DNA from: Emticicia sp037153985
GTDB taxonomy: Bacteria; Bacteroidota; Bacteroidia; Cytophagales; Spirosomataceae
Assembly: GCF_037153985.1 (NCBI RefSeq)
Contig: NZ_JBBAYI010000013.1
Coordinates: 58,555-122,554 of the forward strand
Direction of reading: 5' to 3'
Length of the DNA: 64,000 bases
The notes below the pieces were generated by a model. That model ran no database searches, was not told where the DNA came from, and was given only the letters and a program-made list of their open reading frames with translations. Below, one piece after another: positions 35,224 through 43,889 of the stretch (position 1 is the first letter of the stretch; each line of letters opens with the position of its first letter). A program made the translations under genes and the position numbers.

Positions 35224-35642
35224 TGGTTTTTAGAACCCTATGGAATTCTGTTTCGTGCCTAAAAATAGTTTCTTCTCATGAAAACGAAAAACGATAATTA
35301 AATTAACTTAAAGAATAATAAAAATTCTTGTTAAGAATCTAAAGTCAATATTATTTTTTCATTAAAAAATAGAACTATTTTTATTTTTATTTATAAACAA
35401 TACATTAGTTTAGCTAATGGCTAGGTACTAACAAGTGTCATTGTTGATAGCATATATTCATTAAATAATCTTATTATATTCGGATTGAAGCTTGCTTAAA
35501 CCTAAAAAAAATACAAATTCACTTAATAAAGCAATCAAATCTGTCATTACCCAATAACTTGTTTATACAAATAGTATTAATTATGTATCTTGCTTTATAC
35601 AGTATTTGTAAAAAAAATGACTACCGTACCTGCAATAAACAT
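35224..35642. other. AT-rich gene-free stretch between EEP gene and HTH gene
   Basis: About 420 bases without a convincing open reading frame, notably AT-rich with short A and T runs. No clear promoter for the EEP gene, RNA motif or repeat was recognised. Only the HTH-gene terminator borders it on the right. Confidence 0.6.
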
Positions 35643-35672
35643 AAAAAGCCCTGTAAAATTTACAGGGGCTTT
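35643..35672 (-). terminator. Intrinsic terminator of the HTH gene
   Basis: AAAGCCCTGTAAA (35645-35657) pairs with TTTACAGGGGCTTT (35659-35672) with one bulged G. On the minus strand it ends in a T run. Confidence 0.7.
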
Positions 35673-35709
35673 CGGTTATAGCTTTTTCAAAATATTTATG
35701 GAGCCTTAA

Positions 35710-35910
35710 TCAGTCGTTTTCGTCTAATTCAAAAATTTCTTCCACGGTTTTTCCGAAAACACGGGCTATTTTCATAGCTAGAATTGCTGACGGAACATAT
35801 TTGTTACTTTCAATTGCATTAATTGTTTGTCGGCTTACATTGATTTGCCCTGCTAAATCGGCTTGGGTAATATCAAGAATAGCCCTTTCTATTCTGATTC
35901 TATTTTTCAT
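35710..35910 (-). CDS. Small XRE-type HTH regulator
   Basis: A 66-residue single-domain DNA-binding protein: MKNRIRIERAILDITQADLAG, the recognition helix VSRQTINAIESNKYVPS, and the C-terminal VFGKTVEEIFEL. This is the common small HTH type (YozG/HTH_26-like) that accompanies a multi-pass membrane protein. It follows the membrane-protein gene by 25 bases and shares its promoter, where a near-perfect palindrome suggests autoregulation. The regulated stimulus is unknown. Confidence 0.93.
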   Translation of the reverse strand: MKNRIRIERAILDITQADLAGQINVSRQTINAIESNKYVPSAILAMKIARVFGKTVEEIFELDEND

Positions 35911-35935
35911 AGCTTAATTATTGATTAAAATGCCC

Positions 35936-36442
35936 TTAGCTATTCTGTAATTTCCCATTGGTCTCAAAAAAAGGCTTGATAAATAATATATAGTGAAACC
36001 TAACAATGAAAAAAATCAGCGGTGTAAACATATTGTAAACAATCACGCTGAAATACGCCATACCATGAATAAAGATGGTGGCAAGCATCAGTAATGCAAA
36101 ATTAAGATAGATTGCCCACTGTAACGACTCCAGACGAATTTTTGTCACGTATTCATCTTCTGTTTTCACTCGTGAGAAAGCCACTAATATTAGCCCGATA
36201 ATGCTACCTAATGTTGCTATTTCGTCGATAAAGTTTAGCACCGATATGCTGTCGTTAACATGCGAATCAGCTTTAGCAGAAATAAACGTATCTGAAAAAA
36301 CATACTCAAAAGGCAGTTTTACAGTCAGAAAATCGAAAGAAAAATTATCGAGCAAAATAAACAAGCCCAATGTAAGTGAAGGAATAGCCAATAACCACCC
36401 TACTAATTTGTAAGAATGGGGAAATAAGAATCGAGGTTTCAT
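35936..36442 (-). CDS. Multi-pass membrane protein paired with HTH regulator
   Basis: About 168 residues from the ATG at 36442 (MKPRFLFPHSYK). A longer reading frame opens at 36544 but crosses the promoter, so I reject that start. There are four hydrophobic segments: VGWLLAIPSLTLGLFILL, IATLGSIIGLILVAF, LNFALLMLATIFIHGMAYF and MFTPLIFFIVRFHYILF. It resembles DUF2975-type proteins that occur with a small HTH gene in Firmicutes and Bacteroidota, though I cannot confirm the family. Gene order is membrane protein, then HTH, on the same transcript. Function is unknown; a membrane signal sensed by the regulator is speculation. Confidence 0.75.
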   Translation of the reverse strand: MKPRFLFPHSYKLVGWLLAIPSLTLGLFILLDNFSFDFLTVKLPFEYVFSDTFISAKADSHVNDSISVLNFIDEIATLGSIIGLILVAFSRVKTEDEYVTKIRLESLQWAIYLNFALLMLATIFIHGMAYFSVIVYNMFTPLIFFIVRFHYILFIKPFFETNGKLQNS

Positions 36443-36481
36443 AAATTTGTATTGTTTATATTTACGACAAGTATAACGCAC

Positions 36482-36513
36482 CAAAAGTAAAGTATATTTT
36501 ACATTTTGACAAA
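36482..36513 (-). promoter_or_regulatory. Promoter with operator-like palindrome for the membrane protein/HTH operon
   Basis: On the minus strand TTTG (36513-36510), 20 bases, TACTTTTG (36489-36482): an exact match in boxes and spacing. A 16-base palindrome, 36487-36502 (GTAAAGTATATTTTAC, 14 of 16 positions symmetric), lies in the spacer and touches the -7 box. A repressor bound there would block RNA polymerase; the HTH protein of the operon is the natural candidate. Confidence 0.7.
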
Positions 36514-36595
36514 TATATTTGATATTATTTTTTAAATAGCACAATCGAAACCGATGAATATGATTTTTATCAGTTATTGAGAGGGCATTGTTATT

Positions 36596-36603
36596 TATCT
36601 TTG
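36596..36603 (+). promoter_or_regulatory. Promoter -7 element for the truncated haemoglobin gene
   Basis: TATCTTTG matches TAnnTTTG and ends 16 bases before the start codon. The best -33 candidate, ATTG at 36576-36579, is imperfect and spaced 16. Confidence 0.5.
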
Positions 36604-36619
36604 CAAAAAAAATAGTGCG

Positions 36620-36985
36620 ATGAATGATATTCAGAATAGAGCCGATATAGAACTATTAGTTAATTCTTTTTACGAGAAAGTCCATAAAGACTTTGACTTG
36701 GCTCCGGTGTTTGAAATGCCTCAGGAACAATGGGACACTCATATTATAAGGGTAGTAAACTTCTGGGAAAACTGGTTGTTTCAGACCGGAAGTTATAATG
36801 GAGGTATGATGTGGGTACACCTGCAAGCACACGAAAAACATGGGCTAAGCACCGAACGTTTCGAACGTTGGCTGGCTTTGTGGTTTATGAGTGTAGATAC
36901 TCTTTTTAGTGGTCCAAAAGCCGATTTTGTTAAAAATAAAGCGTTAGAGATAGGCCAGATTATGAATGCCAAAATGAATGCCTAG
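36620..36985 (+). CDS. Group III truncated haemoglobin
   Basis: A 121-residue haem protein. The sequence DIELLVNSFYEKVHKDFDLAPVF, HIIRVVNFWENWLF and HLQAHEKHGLSTERFERWLALWF follows the group III (Ctb-like) pattern. By alignment to the usual His-x(9)-Phe spacing before RW, the proximal haem ligand is His71. Group III globins bind O2 or NO; physiological roles are mostly unsettled, with some link to low oxygen or nitrosative stress. It has its own -7 element and ends two bases before the convergent hydrolase stop. No nitrite or nitrate gene is adjacent. Confidence 0.93.
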   Translation: MNDIQNRADIELLVNSFYEKVHKDFDLAPVFEMPQEQWDTHIIRVVNFWENWLFQTGSYNGGMMWVHLQAHEKHGLSTERFERWLALWFMSVDTLFSGPKADFVKNKALEIGQIMNAKMNA

Positions 36986-36987
36986 TG

Positions 36988-37785
36988 CTAGCTATTCAGG
37001 AACTTCAGTATTTCCTGATTATATATTTCAGGCTCTTCGATAGATGACGAATGCCCTCCGCCTTCAAAAATACGGAGTTTTGAGTTTTTAATGAGCGAAT
37101 GTATCTTTCTGGATTTATCGGGTACGGTGGCCACATCTTGGTCACCGACCAGAATTAATGTGGGGCAGGAAATTTTATAAAGTTCGTCAGCAATTCCGTT
37201 TCTGCTTACTACTCCTTCTACGGCTTTAGTAATACTTTTTCTGTTATTTGCCTTTAGCTGCGTTATCCAATATTTTTTTTCTGTTACTCTTGCAGTATCG
37301 TTCAGGAATTTAGCCCCAAACATTATTTTCATTACCTTCGGAATGACGGGGAAGAAACCAACATATTTTACGATGTTGTTCAGTAACCTGTATCTGGATA
37401 CATTCTCGAGCGGTTCGGGGTCGGCTGTGGTTTCCAGCAAAATCAGTTTTTTAATTAAATCAGGACGTCTGGCGGCTAAACGCATCCCTACAAAACCACC
37501 CATCGAAAGCCCTGCAAAAATTACTGGTTTGCCCACCAAAGTTTCAATAAGTACTATGGCATCTTCATAAAGAGTATCCATGTCGTAGCCTTCTTGTGTG
37601 GCATCGGTTTTTCCTTGCCCGCGGTGGTCATAAGTAATTACCCTGTATTTATCTTTAAAAAAAGCAACCTGCTTATGAAACATGTGGCCGCTCCAAAGCA
37701 ACCCGTGCGAAAAAATCAGTGTATCTTCACCGTTGCCGGTTTCTTCATAATAATAATTTACACCATTAACAAGTAAATGAGGCAT
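36988..37785 (-). CDS. Alpha/beta hydrolase
   Basis: A 265-residue hydrolase: LIFSHGLLWSGHMFHKQ (oxyanion region), VITYDHRGQGKTDATQ, the nucleophile elbow AGLSMGGFVGMRLA (Ser), an acid in LVGDQDVATVP and the base in EGGGHSSSIEEP. Its closest look-alikes are BioH, 3-oxoadipate enol-lactonase and haloperoxidase-type hydrolases, but there is no pathway context to choose between them. It lies 57 bases after dacB on the same strand and may share its transcript. Confidence 0.9.
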   Translation of the reverse strand: MPHLLVNGVNYYYEETGNGEDTLIFSHGLLWSGHMFHKQVAFFKDKYRVITYDHRGQGKTDATQEGYDMDTLYEDAIVLIETLVGKPVIFAGLSMGGFVGMRLAARRPDLIKKLILLETTADPEPLENVSRYRLLNNIVKYVGFFPVIPKVMKIMFGAKFLNDTARVTEKKYWITQLKANNRKSITKAVEGVVSRNGIADELYKISCPTLILVGDQDVATVPDKSRKIHSLIKNSKLRIFEGGGHSSSIEEPEIYNQEILKFLNS

Positions 37786-37842
37786 AGGGGTCAGGTTTTA
37801 AAACAGGTTTCAGTAACTTACACAAACTGGTAGCAATATGGC

Positions 37843-39285
37843 TTAAATCTCAACAATGAGTTTAATCATTTCTTCAAGGTATCTTCTAACTTTACGGTCG
37901 GCGCCGTCGGCATAGCGGTTAATAATAAAAGCAAAAGACATTAGCTCGCCGTTAGCAGCCGTAAAATAGCCCGCAAAAGCCCGTGTATTAGCAATAGAAC
38001 CACTTTTTGCCCTTACATTTCCGACAGCCTTAGAACCTTTAGCCAGATTCTGCACAGTGCCAGTAATACCCACTACCGGAATTGAGGCATAAAAATCGTT
38101 AAATGCCGTATCACGTCGCATGGCACACAGAATATCAACCATATTATTGACTGTCAGAACCCCTGAAGGTGACAATCCACTGCCATCACGAATCATGAAT
38201 CCTTGCAAATCAACCCCTTTCTGTGCCCACAGAAATTTCTCTGCTTTCACCCCTGCTTCAAAGGTGGCATCTTTTGCCAAAGTATACCCAACAGTTTTCA
38301 GGAAGGCATCAGCATAAAGGTTAATACTCTGAAAATTACAATGCTGGGCTAATACAGAAATTGCCGGAGAAGCATAAGAAAAAATATTTATGCGATTCTT
38401 TGTACCTGCCTGAAATCTTGCCTTATGTACCTGAAAAGGAATGACTTCATTATTAATTTCGCCCTTTAACTCCTGAAATCTTCGCTGTACCTGAAAAGCC
38501 AATAAATAAGCGGGGTCGGGTATTGAGCCTTTTACCACAAACTCTGCCGGCCCCAGTGGTATAGTTCCCTCTGAAAGAATTGTATTACTGAAAGGCGTAT
38601 TATAAATGATAACGTTGTCGCCCGAACCACGTTCGGCAGTAGTTACCCTGTTAATATAAGTAACATTCGGAATGGCAGGAGAAAGCCGTGCCACCGATGT
38701 TTCGGCACCAAGCGCTTTGCCTGATTTAAAATATACTTGATATAGGTTTTCGTTAACATTAAGACCACTCACACCGGCACCATAATAATTGCCAACATCG
38801 CCCCACACCCACGAGTCAGCCAAAGTATTGTCAGGGAAAATACTGGCATCACCAATGATAAACCCATTAATTTTTCGGATACCCGCTTCCTTAATTTTAC
38901 GGGCAAAAAGGTCTGTTATCTGTGTTAGGTCGGGCCCTACCCTTGCAGAACCCAAAGAGGGGTCACCGCTACCTCTGATATACACATTTCCATTTAATAC
39001 ACTATCGACTAGCTGCCCTTCATACTCCAGAAAGGTCTGGTAACGATACTCAGGGCCAAGCACAGACAAAACCGAAGCCGTTGAAATTAGTTTCAGAGTA
39101 GAGGCCGAGTTGAGCGATTTATGGGCGTTATACTGCATTTTATATTCGCCCGTCTGGGTCGATTTCACCGCAACCGCTAAGGTTCCTGTACGGATGTCAG
39201 CATCATTCTGGATAGTATCTAAGAGCTTTTGGAACTTTTCGAGAGGGGTAATAAACTGTAATAAAACAAAGAAAAGTAGCTTCAT
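37843..39285 (-). CDS. dacB: D-alanyl-D-alanine carboxypeptidase/endopeptidase (PBP4 type, peptidase S13)
   Basis: A 480-residue penicillin-binding protein that trims or cleaves peptidoglycan peptides in the periplasm. The three active-site motifs are present: SxxK at S62-T-L-K65, SxN at S320-I-N322 and K427-S-G in place of KTG. The inserted domains of the S13 family lie between the first two motifs (GSGDPSLGS, WGDVGNYYGAGVSGLNVNEN). The N-terminus MKLLFFVLLQFITPLEKF is a weak signal peptide. The gene is divergent from the beta-CASP nuclease. The length is normal. Confidence 0.94.
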   Translation of the reverse strand: MKLLFFVLLQFITPLEKFQKLLDTIQNDADIRTGTLAVAVKSTQTGEYKMQYNAHKSLNSASTLKLISTASVLSVLGPEYRYQTFLEYEGQLVDSVLNGNVYIRGSGDPSLGSARVGPDLTQITDLFARKIKEAGIRKINGFIIGDASIFPDNTLADSWVWGDVGNYYGAGVSGLNVNENLYQVYFKSGKALGAETSVARLSPAIPNVTYINRVTTAERGSGDNVIIYNTPFSNTILSEGTIPLGPAEFVVKGSIPDPAYLLAFQVQRRFQELKGEINNEVIPFQVHKARFQAGTKNRINIFSYASPAISVLAQHCNFQSINLYADAFLKTVGYTLAKDATFEAGVKAEKFLWAQKGVDLQGFMIRDGSGLSPSGVLTVNNMVDILCAMRRDTAFNDFYASIPVVGITGTVQNLAKGSKAVGNVRAKSGSIANTRAFAGYFTAANGELMSFAFIINRYADGADRKVRRYLEEMIKLIVEI

Positions 39286-39453
39286 AGAAATGGCATCGTT
39301 TTGATAGAGGAATTGTAGAAACAGGTGTACATAAAAACGAATTTAAAAAAAATGCTTAGTAAAAAAAAGATTTCTTTCCGTAATTTGTGTTTGAATATCA
39401 AGCAAAGCCCATTATACTTGATATTTTTAGATATTTTTTGACAGCATTATCGT

Positions 39454-40875
39454 ATGAAATTAACTTTTTGGGGAGCAGCAAGGCAGGTAACAGGGAGCAT
39501 GGCCCTACTTGAGTTCGACGATGAATATCGAGTGCTGGTTGATTGCGGTACTGATTTAGAAAGAGAAAATAACCCCGAAAAACCCAAACTGGAATATGGT
39601 ATTTTTCCGTTTGACCCTTCGTTAATAAATCTGGTTATACTTACGCACGCTCACATAGACCACTCAGGGCAAATCCCGAACTTATATAAAGAAGGTTTTG
39701 AAGGCCAAGTACTTTGCACCAAGCCTACCATGGATTTAGCCGAGTTATTATTGCTCGATTCGGCCTCGTTAAATCAGAAGAAATTCAAGGCAATACATGA
39801 CAGCAAAAAACGCTCAAAAAAACGTAAGGATATAGACTCCCGCGAGTTGTATCTGGAAAGACAGGTTAAAGAAGCACTTGATAACTTTGTGCCACTTGCT
39901 TTTGACCAGCGTTTTAAATTTAAAGATAACGGTTTTGTTACTTTTGTTCCGGCAGGTCATTTATTAGGAGCTGCTCATGTATACATTGAGTTCTGGGAAA
40001 ACGGCGAAAAAAAAACAATCGGGTTTTCGGGAGACATCGGGCGTAAAAACTACCCTTTGCTTATTGACCCGCAACCTTTACCGCCAGTTGATTATCTGGT
40101 AACTGAAACAACCTATGGCGACCGCCAGCACATTGACCAGAAGGAAGCCGAAAATATGCTGGCTGAAATTATTCAGAAAGCCTGCATTGATATTCCGGGC
40201 CGCCTGATTATTCCGTCTTTCAGCGTGGGCCGCACGCAAGCCATGCTTTATACCCTTAACAGGCTATATACAGAAAAAGGCTTCACGCCTATTAAGGTTT
40301 TTACTGATAGCCCACTGGCAAAAGCGAGTTCGAGGGTGTATGAAAAAAGCATAAAATTGCTCAATAAACAAGCCAGAACATTCCATGAAGAAAACGACTC
40401 TTTATTTGATTTCGAGAATTTAATATATTTGGAGTCGAATCAGGCTAGTAAAGCAGTTTCTAACCACAACGAACCTTGCATTATTATCTCTGCTTCGGGT
40501 ATGATTCAGGGTGGTAGAGTAGAACACCACATTGAAGCTAATATCAGTAATCCGTATGCCACCATCCTGATGGTTGGCTATGCCAGCGAAGGAACATTAG
40601 GTTGGAAATTACTGAATGGCGAGCGCAAAGAATTAAGCATCAGGGGGCAGAAATACCCTGTAAATGCTACTATTTCGAGAATTGATGTATTCAGCGGGCA
40701 TGGAGATTTCAAAGATTTGACTAATTTCGTGACCTCGCAGGATAATAATAAAGTAAAAAAAGTTTTTTTGGTGCATGGTGAGTATTCTACTATGCAGAAT
40801 TTTAAAATTACACTTAATAATCTGGGGTATCAACAAATAGAAATTCCAGATAAAGGACAAACTTTTGACATTTAA
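39454..40875 (+). CDS. MBL-fold beta-CASP hydrolase (RNA-processing type)
   Basis: A 473-residue metallo-beta-lactamase-fold enzyme of the CPSF73/Ysh1-like group. The metal-binding HxHxDH is at residues 65-70 (THAHIDHSGQIP), with further ligands in AGHLLGAAHVYIE and GFSGDIGRKNYPL. The beta-CASP part contains GRLIIPSFSVGRTQAM, and the C-terminal RMMBL domain ends with RIDVFSGHGDFKDL and FLVHGEYSTMQNF. Family members are RNA endo/exonucleases, so cleavage of RNA in the cytoplasm is expected. accA follows after 29 bases, which suggests co-transcription. Confidence 0.92.
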   Translation: MKLTFWGAARQVTGSMALLEFDDEYRVLVDCGTDLERENNPEKPKLEYGIFPFDPSLINLVILTHAHIDHSGQIPNLYKEGFEGQVLCTKPTMDLAELLLLDSASLNQKKFKAIHDSKKRSKKRKDIDSRELYLERQVKEALDNFVPLAFDQRFKFKDNGFVTFVPAGHLLGAAHVYIEFWENGEKKTIGFSGDIGRKNYPLLIDPQPLPPVDYLVTETTYGDRQHIDQKEAENMLAEIIQKACIDIPGRLIIPSFSVGRTQAMLYTLNRLYTEKGFTPIKVFTDSPLAKASSRVYEKSIKLLNKQARTFHEENDSLFDFENLIYLESNQASKAVSNHNEPCIIISASGMIQGGRVEHHIEANISNPYATILMVGYASEGTLGWKLLNGERKELSIRGQKYPVNATISRIDVFSGHGDFKDLTNFVTSQDNNKVKKVFLVHGEYSTMQNFKITLNNLGYQQIEIPDKGQTFDI

Positions 40876-40904
40876 CCACTTTTTTCCATTCAGAGTATTC
40901 GCCT

Positions 40905-41861
40905 ATGAGAACTCTCCTTGATTTTGAAAAACCCATTGCAGAACTTGAAGCAAAGCTTGAAGATATGAAACGCCTGGCCGCTGAAAACAATGTTGATGTT
41001 AGCGAGGCAGTCAGAAGCCTATCTGACAACATTCTTGCCTTAAAGAAAGAAACTTTCTCGAACCTTACCCGTTGGCAAAGAGTACAACTGTCGCGTCATC
41101 CTGACCGCCCATATACTTTAGATTATATCGAAAAAATTTGTCAGGAATTTCATGAATTACATGGTGACAGAACCGTAAGAGATGACCCGTCAATCGTGGG
41201 AGGCTTCGCTAATATTCAAGGAACCACCGTCATGCTGATTGGTCAGCAAAAAGGACGTAAAACCAAAGAAAGGCAATACAGAAATTTTGGTATGCCAAAC
41301 CCTGAAGGGTATAGAAAAGCCCTGAGATTGATGAAACTGGCCGAAAAATTTAATAAGCCAATTGTAACTTTAATAGATACTCCGGGTGCATTTCCGGGGC
41401 TAGAAGCAGAAGAACGCGGCCAAGCAGAAGCTATTGCCCGCAATCTGCGCGAAATGTGTGTGCTGAAAGTACCTGTTATCTGTATCATCATTGGTGAGGG
41501 GGCCTCTGGCGGTGCTTTAGGCATAGCCATTGGCGACAGAGTATTGATGCTCGAAAACTCATGGTATTCGGTTATTTCTCCAGAAAACTGCTCTACTATC
41601 TTATGGCGTAGCTGGGATTACAAAGAACAAGCCGCAGAAGCCCTGAAACCCACGGCTACCGATATGCTAGCCAACAAACTGATTGACGGCATTATTGAAG
41701 AACCACTTGGTGGCGCACATTTAAACTGGGACGATATGGCCGAACGCCTCAAAAATCGTATCCTGAGCGAAATCGAGACTTTAGATAAAATGTCGGCACA
41801 GGAAAGAATCGATGCCCGCATAGAAAAATTCTGTTCAATGGGCTTTTACGAAGAGGCTTAA
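40905..41861 (+). CDS. accA: Acetyl-CoA carboxylase carboxyltransferase subunit alpha
   Basis: A 318-residue subunit that, with AccD, transfers the carboxyl group from biotin to acetyl-CoA to give malonyl-CoA for fatty-acid synthesis. The N-terminal helix (FEKPIAELEAKLEDMKRLA) and the crotonase-like core (YRKALRLMKLAEKFNKPIV, DTPGAFPGLEAEERGQAEAI, IIGEGASGGALGIAIGDRV and SPENCSTILWR) are standard. The length is normal. accD is not in this window. A strong terminator follows. Confidence 0.98.
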   Translation: MRTLLDFEKPIAELEAKLEDMKRLAAENNVDVSEAVRSLSDNILALKKETFSNLTRWQRVQLSRHPDRPYTLDYIEKICQEFHELHGDRTVRDDPSIVGGFANIQGTTVMLIGQQKGRKTKERQYRNFGMPNPEGYRKALRLMKLAEKFNKPIVTLIDTPGAFPGLEAEERGQAEAIARNLREMCVLKVPVICIIIGEGASGGALGIAIGDRVLMLENSWYSVISPENCSTILWRSWDYKEQAAEALKPTATDMLANKLIDGIIEEPLGGAHLNWDDMAERLKNRILSEIETLDKMSAQERIDARIEKFCSMGFYEEA

Positions 41862-41882
41862 TCGAATAAAATAATTTTTTAG

Positions 41883-41920
41883 AGCGAGTAATAGTAAACC
41901 GTAGCTATTACTCGCTTTTT
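41883..41920 (+). terminator. Intrinsic terminator of accA
   Basis: AGCGAGTAATAG (41883-41894) pairs perfectly with CTATTACTCGCT (41905-41916), followed by a T run. Confidence 0.88.
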
Positions 41921-42018
41921 CTTTACAAAAAGTTTCAGGCTTTAGAATTCATCAAGCAGTAATACGATTATTTTGTTTCAATTTTAATCTCAACCTGCTT
42001 TCTTGCAAAATATTTCAG

Positions 42019-42056
42019 AAGTGTCAGACGTTTAAGAACAGTTTGACACTTTTTTA
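42019..42056 (+). terminator. Second terminator-like hairpin, in the leader of the HAD-led operon
   Basis: AAGTGTCAGAC (42019-42029) pairs with GTTTGACACTT (42041-42051), one position being a G-T pair, and is followed by six T. It ends 23 bases before the HAD start, beyond the accA terminator. It is either a back-up terminator for accA or an attenuator of the downstream operon. No clear promoter was found between the two hairpins. Confidence 0.6.
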
Positions 42057-42078
42057 TTGCTCACACCCACTAGAATGT

Positions 42079-42699
42079 ATGAAATTTAAAGCTATCATTT
42101 TTGACTTCGGCAACGTAATAATCAACATTGACATTCCGCGAACCTTTCAGGCTTTTGCCACACTTACAGGTAAAAAACAAGCTGTGATAGAAAAACTCGT
42201 TGTTGATAACCAATTATTCAGGCGTTATGAAACTGGCCAGTTTACTGATATTGAATTCAGAGAAATTGTAAGACAAACAGTAGGATTCCCCCTAAGCGAT
42301 GTAGAAGTTGACCGCGCATGGAACTCTCTATTGCTGGATATTCCGACTGAACGGATAGAACTCTTAAAAGAACTTCGTAAAGAGTATCCTATTTATTTAC
42401 TTAGCAACACCAATAATATTCATATTGAGGCTTCTAATAATTATCTTAAGAAAAACTTTGGCTTGAGGCACCTCGATGAATTATTCGACCGCCTGTTTCT
42501 CTCTTATGAAATTGGTATGTGGAAACCCGATGCCGATATTTACCACCATGTGCTGGAAACCATTAAACTTAAACCGCATGAAGTGTTATTCTTCGACGAT
42601 AACCACCACAATATAGAAGCTGCCAAAGCCATTGGTATACAAACTATTCTGGTTGAACCTCCAACTTCTATCATAGAATATTGTAAAACGATTTTTTAA
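42079..42699 (+). CDS. HAD-family phosphatase
   Basis: About 206 residues from the ATG at 42079 (MKFKAIIFDFGNV); a longer frame opens at 42043 inside the leader hairpin's T tract. HAD motifs: IFDFGNVI (motif I, with Asp and an unusual Gly-Asn in place of xAsp, as in the YihX branch), LLSNTNNIH (motif II), MWKPDADIYHHVLE (motif III Lys) and VLFFDDNHHNIEAAKAIG (motif IV). The branch acts on sugar phosphates (E. coli YihX on glucose-1-phosphate), but the substrate here is not fixed. It is the first gene of a tightly packed run. Confidence 0.9.
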   Translation: MKFKAIIFDFGNVIINIDIPRTFQAFATLTGKKQAVIEKLVVDNQLFRRYETGQFTDIEFREIVRQTVGFPLSDVEVDRAWNSLLLDIPTERIELLKELRKEYPIYLLSNTNNIHIEASNNYLKKNFGLRHLDELFDRLFLSYEIGMWKPDADIYHHVLETIKLKPHEVLFFDDNHHNIEAAKAIGIQTILVEPPTSIIEYCKTIF

Positions 42700-42731
42700 C
42701 TCGTTTCTTTGCAGATACAATTACTTACAAA

Positions 42732-43889
42732 ATGATGAATCAAAACAGAGTATTACTTATACAAATTTCTCTATTCATTTTAACGCTTATCACTACCACC
42801 CTTACCGGAGCCGAATTTATATTCGGAAACTCGTTTTTCTTTGGCAATAATCCTATGGGCTGGCATGAGTTCTTTCAGGGCTTCCGATACTCAATTCCGT
42901 TTCTTGGCGTACTTACTGTACATGAATTTGGGCATTATTTCGTAGCTAAACGCCATAAAACCGATGTAACACTACCGTTTTATATTCCACTTTGGCTGGG
43001 TGGTCTTTCGTTTTTTTCAACTATTGGCACGTTAGGGGCTTTTATCCGAATCAAAGAACGTATTCAGTCAAGAGTTAAATATTTTGATATTGGTATAGCA
43101 GGCCCGCTGGCAGGTTTTGTGGCGGCCTTGTTTGTATTATGGTATGGCTTCACTCATTTACCTTCGCTCGACTACATATTTAACCTGTTTCCACAATTAA
43201 ACCAGTATGGCATGGAATATGGCAGGTTTCTGGAAACAAGCCCCGATTTTATGTCAATCAAGTTAGGCGATAGCCTCTTGTTTAAATTCTTTGAAAACTA
43301 CATAGCCGTAGGCGAACTCCCTCACCCCTACCTTTATACCAATTATCCGATTATTTTTGCGGCTTATTTATCGCTTTTCTTTACTGCACTGAATCTTTTT
43401 CCGATTGGGCAGTTAGACGGCGGCCATATTCTATATGGTCTCATTGGCGACAGGGCTTTTAATATTGTATCTCCTATTTTGTTTACAGCCTTCGTATTTT
43501 ATGCAGGCTTAGGATTTTTCAGAGTACAGGAGTTTATCGAAGCCGATAGCGCAGCTTTTTTACCATTACTTGGCAAATTTGCAGCTTATGTATTCTTTAT
43601 TTACCTGTGTTTCTCAAAAATTACTGAAAACCTTATTACAAACTGGCTGATAACCCTGAGTGTTGTTGCGATTCAGTTAATAATCACGTATTTTTACCCC
43701 GCAGTTGAAGGATACTTCGGATTTCTGGCTTTTGGCCTTATGATTGGCCGATTTTTAGGAATCTATCATCCACCCACCTACGATGAACAACCACTTACGC
43801 TGGAAAGAAAAATCTTAGGATGGCTTGCACTGTTGATTTTTATTTTGTGCTTTACACCAAGGCCTTTTACTATTATACAACATGCTTAG
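42732..43889 (+). CDS. Site-2-protease family (M50) membrane metalloprotease
   Basis: A 385-residue membrane protein with about eight hydrophobic segments. The zinc site HEFGH is at residues 64-68 (LTVHEFGHYFVAKRHK), and the partner motif is NLFPIGQLDGGHILYGL. The order and the lack of a PDZ domain match the short site-2-protease type also found as plastid EGY-like proteins. Intramembrane cleavage of an anti-sigma factor or similar target is the family's role; the target here is unknown. An alternative start is one codon on. It overlaps the acyltransferase by eight bases. Confidence 0.9.
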   Translation: MMNQNRVLLIQISLFILTLITTTLTGAEFIFGNSFFFGNNPMGWHEFFQGFRYSIPFLGVLTVHEFGHYFVAKRHKTDVTLPFYIPLWLGGLSFFSTIGTLGAFIRIKERIQSRVKYFDIGIAGPLAGFVAALFVLWYGFTHLPSLDYIFNLFPQLNQYGMEYGRFLETSPDFMSIKLGDSLLFKFFENYIAVGELPHPYLYTNYPIIFAAYLSLFFTALNLFPIGQLDGGHILYGLIGDRAFNIVSPILFTAFVFYAGLGFFRVQEFIEADSAAFLPLLGKFAAYVFFIYLCFSKITENLITNWLITLSVVAIQLIITYFYPAVEGYFGFLAFGLMIGRFLGIYHPPTYDEQPLTLERKILGWLALLIFILCFTPRPFTIIQHA

